Positions 1 through 7,181 of a DNA stretch of 14,269 bases are shown here, piece after piece. The translations under genes were made by a program, and so were the position numbers. Under the pieces are notes generated by a model. It was given only the letters and a program-made list of their open reading frames with translations. It was not told the DNA's origin and did not search any database. Numbering within the stretch: the stretch's first letter is position 1; each line of letters opens with the position of its first letter. The stretch covers positions 1 through 14,269 of the forward strand of contig JADGDL010000045.1 in NCBI GenBank assembly GCA_016744875.1, in the 5' to 3' direction. This DNA is from Sulfurovum sp. Its GTDB lineage: Bacteria > Campylobacterota > Campylobacteria > Campylobacterales > Sulfurovaceae.

Positions 1-1
1 G

Positions 2-349
2 ATCATTCCTATACAGTGTGAGTTTTTTGCACTTGAAGGTCTGGCACAACTTCTAAATACAGTAAGTCTTTTGAAAAAAACAATCAATCCTAAGCTGAAG
101 ATAAAAGGGTTCTTACCTACTATGTATTCAGGACAGAATAACCTTTCAAAACAAGTACTTGCAGACTTGAGTCATCACTTTAAAGATAAACTTTTCCATA
201 AGAAAAAAAGCAAAGAGTGCATTGTTGTCCCGCGTAATGTAAAGATCGCAGAGAGTCCAAGTTTTGGTCAACCTGTGACACAATATGCGAGTAATTCTAA
301 AGGTTCTATGGCCTATAGAGATCTGGCAACAGTGATAGCAAGAGGTTAA
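2..349 (+). CDS. parA: Chromosome partitioning ATPase ParA (Soj), C-terminal part, cut by window start
   Basis: The reading frame is open from base 2, so the gene begins upstream and only about 115 C-terminal residues are visible. The first residues (IIPIQCEFFALEGL) match the conserved ParA/Soj stretch after the Walker B region. The segment IVVPRNVKIAESPSFGQPV is the characteristic Soj C-terminal motif (family form: PRNVRLSEAPSHGKPV), and SKGSMAYRDLA matches the usual tail. ParA is a deviant Walker A ATPase that binds DNA non-specifically and moves ParB-parS complexes to segregate the chromosome. The Walker A motif lies outside the window and cannot be checked. The stop is followed after one base by the parB start, as in the typical parAB operon. 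An internal ATG at 71 is in frame but is not the start, because homology continues upstream of it. Confidence 0.95.
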   Translation: MIPIQCEFFALEGLAQLLNTVSLLKKTINPKLKIKGFLPTMYSGQNNLSKQVLADLSHHFKDKLFHKKKSKECIVVPRNVKIAESPSFGQPVTQYASNSKGSMAYRDLATVIARG

Positions 350-350
350 G

Positions 351-1262
351 ATGGCATTAGGTAGAGGACTCGGAGCAATTCTTTCAGAAGTAGAAGAAGC
401 ATATGAAAAAGACCTTTCTGACATCGACAGTTTTGAACTTGAATCACAAGGTGCAAGAGTAGAAGAACTTCCAGTAGAAAGTATTACTGCTAATCCTTTT
501 CAGCCTCGTAAACATTTTGACGAACAGGCACTCAAAGAATTAAGTGAGTCTATTTCTGAACATGGTCTGCTACAACCTATTGTGGTCATTGAAAAAGAAG
601 AAGGTTATTTACTTATCGCGGGTGAGCGTCGACTTCGTGCACATAAACTTGCGAAACTTGAAAGCATCAAAGCAATCATTGCTGATGCGGATATTGATGA
701 TATAAAGCTTCGTGAACTTGCACTACTTGAAAACATACAAAGAGAAAATCTCAATGCTATAGAACTTGCAAACTCATATGCAGAACTGATAGATGTGCAT
801 AATATCACACATGATGAGCTCTCTGCCATTGTACATAAAAGCCGTTCTCAGATCACCAATACTATGCGTTTGTTGTCACTTGGAAAATATGCTCAGGACT
901 CTGTTGTTACAGGTAAGATATCACAAGGACATGCCAAGGTTTTGGTCGGACTTGATGAAAAAAAACAAAAAGTGATGGTAGATTCTGTAGCAGGACAAAA
1001 ACTCTCTGTGCGTGAAACAGAGAACATGGTAAAGAACCATAAAGAGAAGACAACTTCACCTTCCAAAAAAACAGCAGAACCGGCACTGTTGGAAAAATAT
1101 ACAGAATCATTACATGAAGTATTGCCATTTACATATAAACAAAAAGCCAAAAGTCTCGAGATACATTTTGAAAATGAAAAAGAGATTGAAGCGTTTATTG
1201 CACTCTTAAGGCCAGAGAAAACGCAAAAGCCTGAGACTCTTTTAAAACGTATATTAAAATAG
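351..1262 (+). CDS. parB: Chromosome partitioning protein ParB (CTP-dependent clamp)
   Basis: 303 residues, a usual length for chromosomal ParB. The N-terminus MALGRGLGAIL is the short basic peptide that in the family contacts ParA and stimulates its ATPase. The ParB/Srx nucleotide-binding domain spans about residues 38-135; it contains GERRLRA at 91-97, the arginine-rich CTP/DNA-clamp motif, and LLENIQRENLNAIE at 125-138, the second conserved box. A helix-turn-helix follows at about 152-176 for parS recognition. A charged linker (about 225-245) leads to a C-terminal dimerisation domain ending LLKRILK. The protein loads at parS, spreads along DNA and partners the ParA encoded one base upstream. 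AGAGG at 341-345, inside the parA end, is a well-spaced ribosome binding site, so translation is probably coupled. I found no complete canonical parS in the window. Confidence 0.97.
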   Translation: MALGRGLGAILSEVEEAYEKDLSDIDSFELESQGARVEELPVESITANPFQPRKHFDEQALKELSESISEHGLLQPIVVIEKEEGYLLIAGERRLRAHKLAKLESIKAIIADADIDDIKLRELALLENIQRENLNAIELANSYAELIDVHNITHDELSAIVHKSRSQITNTMRLLSLGKYAQDSVVTGKISQGHAKVLVGLDEKKQKVMVDSVAGQKLSVRETENMVKNHKEKTTSPSKKTAEPALLEKYTESLHEVLPFTYKQKAKSLEIHFENEKEIEAFIALLRPEKTQKPETLLKRILK

Positions 1263-1273
1263 TTGATCAAATT

Positions 1274-1325
1274 ATAAAAAAATAACCACTTTAATTTATA
1301 ATAAAAAAATAACCACTTTAATTTA
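1274..1325 (+). repeat. Two perfect 25-bp direct repeats, period 27, upstream of the atp operon
   Basis: The 25 bases at 1274-1298 recur exactly at 1301-1325. Each copy has a seven-A tract followed by the core TAACCACTTTAATTTA; two non-matching bases separate the copies. The core CCAC...TTTAAT recurs twice more in looser form at 1333-1346 and 1352-1366, so CCAC starts at 1286, 1313, 1333 and 1352. The array lies between the parB stop and the probable atp promoter. It could be a regulator-binding array, curved A-tract DNA aiding the promoter, or a simple local duplication. The repeat is directly visible; any function is inference. Confidence 0.85.
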
Positions 1326-1360
1326 GAAAAACCCACAAAGTTTAATCAAAACCACATCTG

Positions 1361-1395
1361 TTTAATGGTAAAATAACGCGAAATTACATGAGGAG
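1361..1395 (+). promoter_or_regulatory. Probable promoter of the atp operon plus atpF' ribosome binding site
   Basis: TAAAAT at 1369-1374 in the context GGTAAAATAACGC is a good -10 element for the housekeeping sigma factor of Campylobacterota, which relies little on a -35 box. It is followed by AGGAG at 1391-1395, five bases before the atpF' ATG at 1401. The leader would be short, about 20 bases. It is the only clear non-coding gap before the seven ATP synthase genes. Transcription from parAB could also read through, since I see no terminator hairpin between parB and atpF'. Confidence 0.6.
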
Positions 1396-1400
1396 TTTTA

Positions 1401-1823
1401 ATGCTTGACATACATTTACCATTGATGTTGTTCGTTCTTGCTTTGTTTCTAATTCTACTTGTTCTTTTAAATAATATGCTATTTCAGCCATTAGTGAAAT
1501 TTATGGATGATAGAGATAACTCTATAGCAAAAGATTTAGAAGCTTCAAAAGGTCTAAGCGGAAATAGCGACGAGCTAAATGCACAGGCAGATAACATTAT
1601 TAGCAATGCTAAAAATGAAGCTGCAGGTATCAGACAGAAAGCGATCGATGATGAAAAAACATTGGCTGCAAGTAAAGTTGAGACCAAACAAAGTGAACTA
1701 GAAACTGAGTATAACAAGTTTGTTGAAAAGCTAAACTCTGACAGAGCTAACCTTAAAAATGAACTTCTTGCTCAAATGCCTCTTTTTAAAGAGAGCCTCC
1801 AAGCTAAAATTAGCAAACTATAG
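1401..1823 (+). CDS. atpF': ATP synthase Fo sector subunit b' (AtpF')
   Basis: 140 residues with one N-terminal membrane helix (about residues 5-29, very Leu-rich), then FQPLVKFMDDRD, the typical juxtamembrane sequence of b-type subunits, then a long charged amphipathic helix to the C-terminus. This is the Fo peripheral stalk, which holds the F1 head against rotation. Two different b-type genes in tandem (b' then b) are usual in Campylobacterota, cyanobacteria and alphaproteobacteria, where b and b' pair as a heterodimer rather than a b2 homodimer. The start ATG has AGGAG five bases upstream. It is the first gene of the ATP synthase block, 14 bases before atpF. The a and c subunit genes that normally precede b genes in enterobacterial operons are not here. 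Confidence 0.93.
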   Translation: MLDIHLPLMLFVLALFLILLVLLNNMLFQPLVKFMDDRDNSIAKDLEASKGLSGNSDELNAQADNIISNAKNEAAGIRQKAIDDEKTLAASKVETKQSELETEYNKFVEKLNSDRANLKNELLAQMPLFKESLQAKISKL

Positions 1824-1837
1824 GAAGGGATAAAAAT

Positions 1838-2386
1838 ATGAAAAAAATTATACTATTGTCTTTACTTGTATTACCTGCTGTTCTTTTAGCTAGTGGTGGT
1901 AGTGACGGTGAAGTATCACGTTACTTTATACAGACTGGTAGAGAGAGTGACTATGTACCAAGATTGGTCAACTTTATTATCTTTGCATCATTGATATACT
2001 ATTTGGTTGCTAATCCAATCAAAGGTTTCTTTAAAGGAAGAAGTGCAGACATCGCATCTCAGCTCAATGAGATCGAAGAAAAACTTCAGGCTGCTAAAGA
2101 TGAAAAAAAAGAAGCTCAAAAACGTTTAAAAGAAAGCGAAAAGAAAGCTGAAGAAATTCTTGTTGATGCAAAAGCTGAAGCTGCACTCCTTGCAGAGAAG
2201 ATTGCAGTAGCAAACGAAGAAGAGTTGGTTCTTTTAGAGAAGCAACTTGCTGAAAAGATGACTTTAGAAGAGAGAAAATCAGCTAGAGAAGTAATCGATG
2301 AAGTGTTGAGTGAGAATATCACTACTGATGACATCAAAATTGATGAAGCAAAAGTTGTTGAAATTATTTCTAAGAAGGTGGCATAG
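1838..2386 (+). CDS. atpF: ATP synthase Fo sector subunit b (AtpF), with signal-peptide-like N-terminus
   Basis: 182 residues. There are two hydrophobic segments instead of the usual one. Residues 1-19 (MKKIILLSLLVLPAVLLAS) look like a Sec signal peptide with a possible cleavage site after LLA or LAS. About 23 polar residues follow, then the genuine membrane anchor at about 42-60 (LVNFIIFASLIYYLVANPI), which leads into the family-typical KGFFKGR. The rest (about 68-182) is a charged coiled-coil helix that dimerises with b' and contacts delta on the F1 head. If cleaved, the mature protein would have a periplasmic N-terminus and one membrane helix, like ordinary b subunits. I believe other Campylobacterota AtpF proteins share this form. 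AGGAAGGG lies about nine bases before the ATG. The atpH ATG follows the stop directly. Confidence 0.93.
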   Translation: MKKIILLSLLVLPAVLLASGGSDGEVSRYFIQTGRESDYVPRLVNFIIFASLIYYLVANPIKGFFKGRSADIASQLNEIEEKLQAAKDEKKEAQKRLKESEKKAEEILVDAKAEAALLAEKIAVANEEELVLLEKQLAEKMTLEERKSAREVIDEVLSENITTDDIKIDEAKVVEIISKKVA

Positions 2387-2911
2387 ATGGAAGAATTAAT
2401 TGCTAAAAGATATGTGAAAGCACTTTCTTCAGTAAGTAACAATATCTCTGCTATTGCAGAAGTACTTAATCAGTTAACTGAAGCGATTCAAACAGAAGAA
2501 GTAAAGTCAGCGTTAAAGTCACCTATGTTGTCAGATGCAAAAAAGACAGAAATGATCTTGTCTGCAGTAAGTGATGATGATAAGATACTTGTAAACTTTA
2601 TCAAAATCTTAGGTGAAAACAAAAGACTTGACTTGATTCCAGCAATTGCAAAAGTGCTTAACGCAGACTTGCAAAAAGAGTCTAATCAATACGAAGGTGT
2701 ATTGAAAAGCTCTAAGAAGCTTGCTAAAGAAGAGTTAAGTGAATTAGAAAAAACACTTAAAAAGTATACAGGTTCTAAAATTAAATTGACACAGGAAAAA
2801 ACGGATCTTGACGGGTTACGTGTTTCAGTTGATGATTTGGGTATTGAGGTTAACTTCTCTAAGCAGAGAGTTAAAGAACAACTAATTGATTTCATTAAGA
2901 AATCTTTGTAG
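2387..2911 (+). CDS. atpH: ATP synthase F1 subunit delta (AtpH)
   Basis: 174 residues, normal for the OSCP/delta family. The helical N-terminal domain (about 1-100) begins with the typical ELIAKRYVKAL, and NFIKILGENKRLDLIPAI (70-87) matches the conserved mid-segment of the family (form: NFLKLLAENGRL). The C-terminal segment around 139-174 (DLDGLRVSVDDLGIEVN then a short helix) corresponds to the family's GG-R-V...D signature, somewhat diverged. The protein caps the alpha-beta head and joins it to the b/b' stalk. Its ATG follows the atpF TAG with no gap, and its ribosome binding site (AAGAAGGTGG, just upstream) lies inside atpF, so the two are translationally coupled. Confidence 0.95.
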   Translation: MEELIAKRYVKALSSVSNNISAIAEVLNQLTEAIQTEEVKSALKSPMLSDAKKTEMILSAVSDDDKILVNFIKILGENKRLDLIPAIAKVLNADLQKESNQYEGVLKSSKKLAKEELSELEKTLKKYTGSKIKLTQEKTDLDGLRVSVDDLGIEVNFSKQRVKEQLIDFIKKSL

Positions 2912-2935
2912 TTATCTAATAGTAAAGGAGTAGCA

Positions 2936-4450
2936 GTGGCAAATAAATTGCAAGCAGATGAAATCTCTTCGATAATCAAAGAGAGAATTGAGAATTTTGA
3001 AATCGATGTTGATATCAATGAAGTAGGTAAAGTAGTAGGTATCGCAGATGGTATTACAACAGTATATGGTCTTAACAATGTTATGGCTGGTGAAGTTGTA
3101 GAATTTGATAACGGTGCTAGAGGTCTTGTATTAAACCTTGAAGAAGCAAACGTAGGTGTTGTTATTCTTGGTACTAGTGCAGGTATCAGAGAAGGTATGA
3201 GCGTAAAAAGAGTTGGTGAACTTCTTAAAGTTCCTGTAGGTGACGGACTCATGGGTAGAGTTCTTAACTCTCTTGGTGAAGCTGTAGATGGTAAAGGTGC
3301 TATTGTAGCAACTGAACAAAGACTTGTAGAAGAAAAAGCACCTGGGATCATGGCTAGAAAATCAGTTCATGAGCCACTTCAAACAGGTATCAAAGCGATT
3401 GATGCACTTGTACCCGTTGGTAGAGGTCAAAGAGAGCTTATCATTGGTGATAGACAAACTGGTAAAACAACATTGGCTATCGATACGATCATCAACCAAA
3501 AAGGTCAAGATGTTGTATGTATCTATGTTGCAATTGGTCAAAAACAATCAACAGTAGCTGCTACATTGAAAAAACTTGAAGAGCACGGTGCAATGGATTA
3601 CACTATCATCGTAACTGCTGGTGCATCTGAGTCTTCAGCACTTCAATTTCTTGCTCCTTATGCCGGTGTTACTATGGCTGAGTACTTCAGAGACAATGGT
3701 AGACATGCAGTTATCTTTTATGATGACCTTTCTAAACATGCGGTTGCATACAGAGAGATGTCACTTATTCTTAGAAGACCTCCAGGTCGTGAAGCATATC
3801 CTGGAGATGTTTTCTATCTTCACTCAAGACTTCTTGAAAGAGCTGCAAAAGTAAATGATGAGTTAGGTGCTGGTTCTATTACTGCATTCCCTATCATTGA
3901 GACTCAAGCGGGTGATGTTGCGGCATACATTCCAACAAACGTTATTTCTATTACTGATGGTCAAATTTTCCTAGAGACTGACTTGTTCAACTCAGGTATC
4001 AGACCGGCGATCAACGTAGGACTTTCAGTATCTAGAGTTGGTGGTGCTGCTCAAATTAAAGCGACTAAACAAGTATCTGGTACATTGAGACTAGACTTGG
4101 CTTCATTTAGAGAGCTTCAGGCGTTTGCACAGTTTGCATCTGATCTTGATGACTATACAAGAGGTCAGCTAGAACGTGGACAGAGAATGGTTGAAGTTCT
4201 TAAACAAGGGCCATATGCTCCAGTTGCTATTGAAAAACAAGTAGTTATTATCTTTGCTGGTGCAAATGGATACCTTGATGATATTGCTGTATCTTCAGTT
4301 ACTAAATTTGAAGCAGATCTTATGCCATTTATGGAAGCAAAATATGCAAATATTCTAGATGCTATCAGAAATGATAAAAAGATCACTGATGATACAGATG
4401 CTGCGCTTAGAAAAGCAATTGAAGATTTCAAAGCATCTTTTTCTGAATAA
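2936..4450 (+). CDS. atpA: ATP synthase F1 subunit alpha (AtpA)
   Basis: 504 residues, full length. The beta-barrel domain (about 25-95) is followed by the nucleotide-binding domain with Walker A GDRQTGKT at 171-178, and then by PAINVGLSVSRVGGAAQ, the alpha/beta signature that carries the arginine finger inserted into the beta catalytic site. The C-terminal helical domain completes the chain. Alpha forms the alpha3beta3 head and binds nucleotide non-catalytically. The start codon is GTG at 2936, supported by AAAGGAG at 2924-2930 with five-base spacing and by the N-terminus MANKLQADEISSIIKERI, typical of the family. It follows atpH after 24 bases. I see no missing key residue. Confidence 0.99.
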   Translation: MANKLQADEISSIIKERIENFEIDVDINEVGKVVGIADGITTVYGLNNVMAGEVVEFDNGARGLVLNLEEANVGVVILGTSAGIREGMSVKRVGELLKVPVGDGLMGRVLNSLGEAVDGKGAIVATEQRLVEEKAPGIMARKSVHEPLQTGIKAIDALVPVGRGQRELIIGDRQTGKTTLAIDTIINQKGQDVVCIYVAIGQKQSTVAATLKKLEEHGAMDYTIIVTAGASESSALQFLAPYAGVTMAEYFRDNGRHAVIFYDDLSKHAVAYREMSLILRRPPGREAYPGDVFYLHSRLLERAAKVNDELGAGSITAFPIIETQAGDVAAYIPTNVISITDGQIFLETDLFNSGIRPAINVGLSVSRVGGAAQIKATKQVSGTLRLDLASFRELQAFAQFASDLDDYTRGQLERGQRMVEVLKQGPYAPVAIEKQVVIIFAGANGYLDDIAVSSVTKFEADLMPFMEAKYANILDAIRNDKKITDDTDAALRKAIEDFKASFSE

Positions 4451-4462
4451 GAAAGGCTAAAA

Positions 4463-5350
4463 ATGGCTAATTTAAAAGAGATAAAGCGTAAGATCGGTTC
4501 TGTTAAGAATACACAGAAAACGACTAATGCTATGAAGCTTGTCTCTTCTGCTAAACTGAAAAGAACAGAAGAGCTTGCAAAGCGTTCAAGAGTTTATGCT
4601 GCTAAATTGACTGAACTCATAGAAGAGATCGCTCAAAAAATGCAACAGTCCAGTGCTGAAGGTATTGATAATGTTTACTTTAAGGATGTACAAAATCCTA
4701 AAATAGTAGATATTGTTTTTATTACTGCAGATAAAGGTCTTTGTGGTGGATTTAATTCACAAACCATTAAGAGAGTAAATCAGCTGATCGCGAAATATCA
4801 AGAGAAAGATGTAAAAGTACGTCTTAGAGCTGTGGGTAGAAAAGGTATAGATTATTTTAAATTCAATAATATGGAATTAAATGATGAAATTATCGGACTT
4901 TCTGCAGCACCTGATTTCAAGCAAGCATCTGAATTCATCTCTGAAGTGGCAGAGTCATATGTAAATGGTGAAACAGAGAAGATAGTGTTGGTACATAATG
5001 GTTATGTAAATATGATCACTCAAGAAGTAAAAGAGGATCATGTTTTACCGGTAGATACAACTAAACTTGAACTGAATACTGTTTCAACTTCAGAACTTGA
5101 AGTCGAGCCGGATGATGATGACACACTTCTTGATGCATTGGTTAAGCGTTATATTGAGTATACAATGTATTACTCACTTATTGATTCGTTGGCTGCTGAG
5201 CACTCTGCTCGTATGCAAGCAATGGATGCAGCAACAACGAATGCTAAAGAGATGGTTAAAGAACTTACTGTGAAGTATAACAAAGCAAGACAAGAATCTA
5301 TTACTACTGAACTCATAGAGATCATCAGTGGTATGGAATCAATGAAATAA
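4463..5350 (+). CDS. atpG: ATP synthase F1 subunit gamma (AtpG)
   Basis: 295 residues, usual for bacterial gamma. The N-terminal helix starts MANLKEIKRKIGSVKNTQKTT and includes the highly conserved TNAMKLVSSAKLKR (21-34), the rotor helix that sits inside the alpha3beta3 head. The central Rossmann-like domain includes FITADKGLCGGFN (86-98), also strongly conserved. The C-terminal helix (about 230-295; HSARMQAMDAATTNA is the family signature) pairs with the N-terminal helix to form the rotating shaft. Gamma transmits torque from the c-ring, whose gene is not in this window. GAAAGG at 4451-4456 is the ribosome binding site. There are 12 bases after atpA and 14 before atpD. Confidence 0.99.
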   Translation: MANLKEIKRKIGSVKNTQKTTNAMKLVSSAKLKRTEELAKRSRVYAAKLTELIEEIAQKMQQSSAEGIDNVYFKDVQNPKIVDIVFITADKGLCGGFNSQTIKRVNQLIAKYQEKDVKVRLRAVGRKGIDYFKFNNMELNDEIIGLSAAPDFKQASEFISEVAESYVNGETEKIVLVHNGYVNMITQEVKEDHVLPVDTTKLELNTVSTSELEVEPDDDDTLLDALVKRYIEYTMYYSLIDSLAAEHSARMQAMDAATTNAKEMVKELTVKYNKARQESITTELIEIISGMESMK

Positions 5351-5364
5351 TTAGAGGAGAAGAA

Positions 5365-6765
5365 ATGACAGGTAAAATAGTACAAGTCTTAGGTCCCGTT
5401 CTAGATGTGGATTTTACAGACTACCTACCAGAGATCAACGAAGCGTTAGAGACAACAATCGTTATTGATGGTGAAGAGCGTAGATTGGTTTTAGAAGTAG
5501 CAGCACAACTCGGTGATAACAGAGTAAGAACAATTGCTATGGATATGAGTGAAGGTGTTGTAAGAGGTCAAGAAGTTAAAGCAACTGGTGACTCTATCAA
5601 AGTTCCTGTAGGTGAAGAAGTTCTTGGACGTATCTTCAACGTTATTGGTGAAGCTATCGATGAAGCTGGACCATGTGATGCAAAAGAGTACTGGTCGATC
5701 CATAGAGATCCACCAGCATTTGAAGAATTAAGTACAACAACTGAAGTATTTGAAACAGGTATCAAAGTAGTTGACCTTCTTGCTCCATATAACAAAGGTG
5801 GGAAAGTTGGACTATTTGGTGGTGCCGGTGTTGGTAAAACCGTAATTATTATGGAACTTATTAACAACGTTGCTCTTAAGCACTCTGGTTTCTCAGTATT
5901 TGCTGGTGTTGGTGAAAGAACACGTGAAGGTAATGACCTTTACTACGAGATGAAAGAATCAAACGTACTTGACAAAGTTGCACTTTGTTATGGTCAAATG
6001 AGTGAACCTCCAGGAGCACGTAACCGTATTGCTCTTACAGGTCTTACTATGGCTGAGTACTTTAGAGATGAAATGGGTCTAGATGTATTGATGTTTATCG
6101 ATAATATCTTTAGATTTGCTCAATCAGGTTCAGAGATGTCTGCACTTCTTGGTCGTATCCCTTCAGCAGTTGGTTACCAGCCAACACTTGCAAGAGAGAT
6201 GGGTGCACTTCAAGAGCGTATTACGTCAACAACTAAAGGTTCTATTACATCTGTACAAGCTGTATACGTTCCAGCGGATGACTTGACTGACCCGGCTCCT
6301 GCGTCTGTATTTGCTCACTTGGATGCAACAACAGTTCTTAACAGATCTATTGCTGAAAAAGGTATCTACCCTGCGGTTGACCCACTTGATTCAACTTCAA
6401 GAATGCTTGATCCACAAATTGTTGGTGAAGAGCACTATGGTATTGCAACTGGTGTTCAGCAAATTCTTCAAAAGTATAAAGATCTTCAAGATATCATTGC
6501 GATTCTTGGTATGGATGAGCTTTCGGAAGATGACAAACTTGTTGTTGAAAGAGCAAGAAAGATCGAAAAATATCTTTCTCAGCCATTCCACGTTGCTGAA
6601 GTATTTACAGGTTCTCCAGGTGTATATGTTACACTTGAAGATACTATCGAAGGATTTAAAGGTCTTCTTGATGGTAAATATGATGAGATGAATGAAGCTG
6701 CCTTCTACATGGTTGGAAACATGGCTGAAGCAGTTGCTAAAAACGACAAGATTAATGCTAAGTAA
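5365..6765 (+). CDS. atpD: ATP synthase F1 subunit beta, catalytic (AtpD)
   Basis: 466 residues, full length. Walker A is GGAGVGKT at 152-159. GERTREG at 183-189 includes the catalytic glutamate (E184) and adjacent arginine. The Walker B strand is VLMFIDNI at about 241-248. The alpha/beta signature PAVDPLDSTS lies at 336-345. The C-terminal lever segment reads DELSEDD at 384-390, a conservative change from the common DELSEED. This subunit makes ATP from ADP and phosphate at three catalytic sites driven by rotation of gamma. A strong ribosome binding site, AGAGGAG at 5353-5359, precedes the ATG by five bases, consistent with high expression. A 28-base gap separates it from atpC. Confidence 0.99.
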   Translation: MTGKIVQVLGPVLDVDFTDYLPEINEALETTIVIDGEERRLVLEVAAQLGDNRVRTIAMDMSEGVVRGQEVKATGDSIKVPVGEEVLGRIFNVIGEAIDEAGPCDAKEYWSIHRDPPAFEELSTTTEVFETGIKVVDLLAPYNKGGKVGLFGGAGVGKTVIIMELINNVALKHSGFSVFAGVGERTREGNDLYYEMKESNVLDKVALCYGQMSEPPGARNRIALTGLTMAEYFRDEMGLDVLMFIDNIFRFAQSGSEMSALLGRIPSAVGYQPTLAREMGALQERITSTTKGSITSVQAVYVPADDLTDPAPASVFAHLDATTVLNRSIAEKGIYPAVDPLDSTSRMLDPQIVGEEHYGIATGVQQILQKYKDLQDIIAILGMDELSEDDKLVVERARKIEKYLSQPFHVAEVFTGSPGVYVTLEDTIEGFKGLLDGKYDEMNEAAFYMVGNMAEAVAKNDKINAK

Positions 6766-6793
6766 TCTTAGTCCTAATCTCTAAAGGATATTT

Positions 6794-7180
6794 ATGGAAC
6801 TTATGAAGCTAGAAATTGTTACACCAGACGGTGTGATATTTGACGCTGAAGTACAACAAGTCACTTTACCAGGTGCTGAGGGTGAATTTGGTGTTTTAGC
6901 CAAGCACGCTACTTTGGTATCGTTACTTGCTACAGGTGTCATTGTTATCGACAACGCAAATGGAAATGAAGTAGCAGTAGCTATCAACTCCGGTTATGTA
7001 AAAGTTGATGAAGAAAAAACTACTTGTATCGTAGATGGTGCTGTAGCTCTTTCTGGAGAAGACAGTGATTTAGCTAAATCACTTGAAGCTGCAAAAGAAC
7101 TACTTAAAAGTACAGAATCTTCTAATACTGCTATCGCATCTGCAGTAGCTAAAGTAGAACAAATCGGAAAGTCTCTCTAA
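6794..7180 (+). CDS. atpC: ATP synthase F1 subunit epsilon (AtpC)
   Basis: 128 residues. The N-terminal beta-sandwich domain (about 1-87) carries the conserved LEIVTPDGVIFDAEVQQVTL and the LPGAEGEFGVLAKHA loop; the C-terminal part (88-128) forms the helical hairpin. Epsilon sits at the foot of gamma, contacts the c-ring and can inhibit ATP hydrolysis. AAGGA at 6784-6788 is five bases from the ATG at 6794. A second in-frame ATG at 6803 would give the more family-like N-terminus MKLEIVTPDG but lies 14 bases from the same site, so 6794 is preferred with some doubt. The stop is one base before the TTG start of the following TolQ/ExbB gene. Confidence 0.97.
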   Translation: MELMKLEIVTPDGVIFDAEVQQVTLPGAEGEFGVLAKHATLVSLLATGVIVIDNANGNEVAVAINSGYVKVDEEKTTCIVDGAVALSGEDSDLAKSLEAAKELLKSTESSNTAIASAVAKVEQIGKSL

Positions 7181-7181
7181 A

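Noticed and set aside
1004..1020. A parS-like half site, CGTGAAACA, at 1011-1019 inside parB
   Set aside because: The right half matches the common parS consensus, but the left half has only about one of seven matching bases, and the sequence is accounted for by conserved coding (LSVRETE). Epsilonproteobacterial parS may also differ, so this is not strong enough to list.
1274..1325. Possible CRISPR array from the 25-bp direct repeats
   Set aside because: Only two copies, separated by two bases rather than a spacer of about 30, and no cas genes.
893..1336. A 147-codon minus-strand frame over the parB end and the repeat array
   Set aside because: Most of it is antisense to conserved parB codons. 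Its start repeats a short KLKWLFFY unit only because it reads the 25-bp DNA repeats; no family resemblance.
1263..1400. A terminator between parB and the atp operon
   Set aside because: The gap is AT-rich with A tracts but I find no GC-containing hairpin followed by a T run on the + strand.
2686..3351. A 221-codon open frame on the minus strand across the atpH/atpA junction
   Set aside because: It lies wholly antisense to two certain genes, is rich in Ser/Thr/Leu as expected from reverse reading of such genes, and has no recognisable domain.
3369..3854. Small plus-strand frames in other phases inside atpA (3369-3557, 3621-3854)
   Set aside because: They overlap the conserved nucleotide-binding domain of atpA and have no ribosome binding site or recognisable content.
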